Assembly: GCF_040616545.1 (NCBI RefSeq)
Contig: NZ_CP156688.1
Coordinates: forward strand, 2,542,001-2,606,000
From: Akkermansia muciniphila
GTDB taxonomy: Bacteria; Verrucomicrobiota; Verrucomicrobiia; Verrucomicrobiales; Akkermansiaceae
Length of the DNA stretch: 64,000 bases
Reading direction: 5' to 3'
Below the pieces are notes generated by a model. It searched no databases and was not told where the DNA came from. It saw only the letters and a list, made by a program, of their open reading frames with translations. Of this stretch, positions 62,427 to 64,000 are shown in pieces. The position numbers and the translations under genes were made by a program. Every line of letters starts with the position of its first letter. The stretch's first letter is position 1.

Positions 62427-63851
62427 ATGAGCGTGATTCCCAATGTCCTGGCTGAAAGGTACGCATCCTCCGCCATGAAATCCATCTGGTCCGCAGAGGG
62501 CCGCATCATTCTGGAACGCGAATTCTGGATTGCCGTGATGAAGGCCCAGAAGGATTTGGGGCTGGATATTCCGGACGGCGTGATTGAGGCCTATGAACGG
62601 GTGAAGGACCAGGTGAACCTGCCCGCCATTGACGCCCGCGAACGCGTCACGCGCCACGACGTGAAGGCGCGCATTGAAGAATTCTGCGAGCTGGCCGGGT
62701 GCGAACACATCCACAAGGGCATGACCTCCCGCGACCTGACGGAAAACGTGGAACAGCTTCAGATCTGGAAGTCCATGCAGATCATCCGTGACAAGGCCGT
62801 GGCCGTGCTGAACCGCATGAGCGCCCTGTCCGAACAGTGGAAGCACGTAACCATTGCCGGGCGCACGCATAACGTGGCCGCGCAGACCACCACCATGGGC
62901 AAGCGCGTGGCCATGTTCGGGGAAGACATCGTGCACGGCCTGGGAACCTGGATTTCCCTGATGGACCGTTACAGCGTCCGCGGGCTGAAAGGCGCCGTGG
63001 GCACCCAGCTTGACCAGCTCTCCCTCTTCGGGAAGGATGCCGCCCGCGTCCTGGAACTGGAGGACCGCGTGTGCGCCCACCTGGGCATCCCCTCCAAGTG
63101 GATGAACGTGGGGCAGGTATATCCCCGCTCCCTGGACTTCTCCGTGGTTTCCGGCCTGGTGGAGCTGACCTCCGGCTGCTCCTCCTTTGCCAAGACCCTG
63201 CGCCTGATGGCCGGCCATGAACTGGCTACGGAAGGCTTTGCCAAGGGGCAGACCGGGTCCAGCGCCATGCCGCACAAGATGAACGCCCGCTCCTGCGAAC
63301 GCGTCAACGGCTTCCACGTCATCCTGAAAGGCTACCTGATGATGGTCTCCGGCCTGGCTGGGGAGCAGTGGAACGAGGGAGACGTATCCTGCTCCGTGGT
63401 GCGCCGCGTGGTGATGCCTGATTCCTTCTATGCCGCGGACGGCCTGTTTGAAACCTTCCTGACCGTCCTGAACCAGATGGGCGTGTATGAAGCCGTGGTG
63501 GCCGCGGAACTGCGCCGCTACCTGCCTTTCCTGATGACCACCACCATCCTGATGGAGGCCGTCAAGCGCGGCATTGGCCGTGAAACCGCCCATGAGGTCA
63601 TCAAGGAGCACGCCGTAGCCGTCTCCAACGACCTGCGGGCCGGAAAGATCATGGAAAACAACCTGCTGGACCGCCTGGCGGCAGACGGCCGCCTGGGCAT
63701 CGGCAGGGAGGCTCTCCAGGACATCTTTGACTCCAACTCCTCTGCCACGGGCATGGCCGACGCCCAGGTGGAGGCATTCCAGGCCATGGTGCGGGAGCTG
63801 ACGGGCAGGTTCCCGGACGGCGCCTGCTACATGCCGGGAGACATCCTGTAA
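62427..63851 (+). CDS. purB: Adenylosuccinate lyase
   Basis: Cleaves SAICAR and adenylosuccinate in purine synthesis. 474 residues. The fumarase/aspartase superfamily signature TGSSAMPHKMN is present (from about residue 271), together with HKGMTSRDLTENVE and GRTHNVAAQTTTMGKR with the catalytic His. The start at 62427 (MSVIPNVLAERYASSAMKSI) is the first Met of the frame and fits the family length. A strong terminator lies just after the stop. Confidence 0.96.
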   Translation: MSVIPNVLAERYASSAMKSIWSAEGRIILEREFWIAVMKAQKDLGLDIPDGVIEAYERVKDQVNLPAIDARERVTRHDVKARIEEFCELAGCEHIHKGMTSRDLTENVEQLQIWKSMQIIRDKAVAVLNRMSALSEQWKHVTIAGRTHNVAAQTTTMGKRVAMFGEDIVHGLGTWISLMDRYSVRGLKGAVGTQLDQLSLFGKDAARVLELEDRVCAHLGIPSKWMNVGQVYPRSLDFSVVSGLVELTSGCSSFAKTLRLMAGHELATEGFAKGQTGSSAMPHKMNARSCERVNGFHVILKGYLMMVSGLAGEQWNEGDVSCSVVRRVVMPDSFYAADGLFETFLTVLNQMGVYEAVVAAELRRYLPFLMTTTILMEAVKRGIGRETAHEVIKEHAVAVSNDLRAGKIMENNLLDRLAADGRLGIGREALQDIFDSNSSATGMADAQVEAFQAMVRELTGRFPDGACYMPGDIL

Positions 63852-63897
63852 GCGAACGCCGGAAGAAGGCGTGCGCTGCGGCACCCATTGTATTTTC

Positions 63898-63928
63898 AGA
63901 CGCCGTCCATCCGGGCGGCGTCTGTTTT
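63898..63928 (+). terminator. Terminator after purB
   Basis: AGACGCCGTCC pairs with GGGCGGCGTCT (one G-T pair) across a 4-nt loop, then GTTTTC. It lies 46 bp past the purB stop. The last 70 bp of the window beyond it contain nothing recognised. Confidence 0.85.
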
Positions 63929-64000
63929 CATGCCGGATGCGTACATTCTTTTTCAATTTCTTTGCGTCAGGAGAGCTTGACGAATCAGAAGGTTGCCAGT

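Noticed and set aside
1-64000. CRISPR array, insertion sequences, rRNA genes
   Set aside because: No regularly spaced direct repeats of CRISPR type, no transposase-like protein and no rRNA sequence were seen. The autotransporter tandem repeats are coding and not CRISPR.

Overview
This window looks like a stretch of chromosome from an Akkermansia-type member of the Verrucomicrobiota, most likely A. muciniphila or a close relative. The support is the combination of roughly 55-60% GC housekeeping genes, two B12-dependent enzymes (class II ribonucleotide reductase and MetH), a sialic-acid/amino-sugar catabolic pair beside a GH18 glycosidase, PEP-CTERM-anchored surface proteins, and chlamydia Pmp-like autotransporters. 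The genus assignment is from recognition, not from a search.

Layout. Positions 1-6955 hold a partial Gp37/Gp68-family (DUF5131) gene, nrdJ, a secreted protein with a C-terminal glycan-binding-like domain and a TIGR02206 membrane protein. Positions 7059-9596 hold a lipoprotein with a thioredoxin fold lacking its cysteines, a PA14-Tae4-like peptidoglycan amidase and a small exported protein. Positions 9788-12354 are a hom-lysC operon. Positions 12639-19610 carry an NTF2-like gene, tRNA-Gln and a complete type I restriction-modification system (hsdM-hsdS-hsdR). Positions 19813-24880 form a metH plus split thrE exporter operon. Positions 24881-26360 are non-coding apart from a 307-bp inverted-repeat-bounded element. 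Two small exported-protein genes follow, then tRNA-Ala and a very AT-rich 3.7-kb gene for a NACHT-like NTPase with a C-terminal PD-(D/E)XK-type nuclease domain, probably an acquired defence gene. Positions 31634-36799 hold a pyrimidine-dimer glycosylase, a membrane/cytidylate-kinase fusion, a YbaK-like deacylase, a flavin-binding protein, a second TIGR02206 protein and an OYE-family oxidoreductase. Positions 36888-39144 encode p-aminobenzoate synthesis (pabA diverging from pabB-pabC). Positions 39349-43061 encode amino-sugar use (AGE epimerase, NanA-like lyase, GH18). Positions 43086-55130 are a surface-protein cluster: two PEP-CTERM proteins and two paralogous autotransporters. Positions 55660-63851 hold a degenerate peptidase-MA-like protein, a beta-hydroxyacid dehydrogenase, a TPR/coiled-coil protein, pepT and purB.

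The most striking feature is a family of four intergenic elements (164-307 bp), each bounded by inverted copies of CGGATTNNNAATCCG. NNN differs between elements but matches, as its reverse complement, at the two ends of each one. Inside one end of every element lies TTGAC(A/C/T), and a -10-like hexamer lies just outside the gene-proximal end, so the recombination site would be the 17-18 bp promoter spacer. Three elements sit 37-46 bp upstream of surface-protein genes. As written, autotransporter 1 (47725-50919) would be ON, while autotransporter 2 (51918-55130) and the LamG-like PEP-CTERM gene (46562-47350) would be OFF. This fits a phase-variation system that flips only the -35 half of the promoter. 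No recombinase gene for it is in the window.
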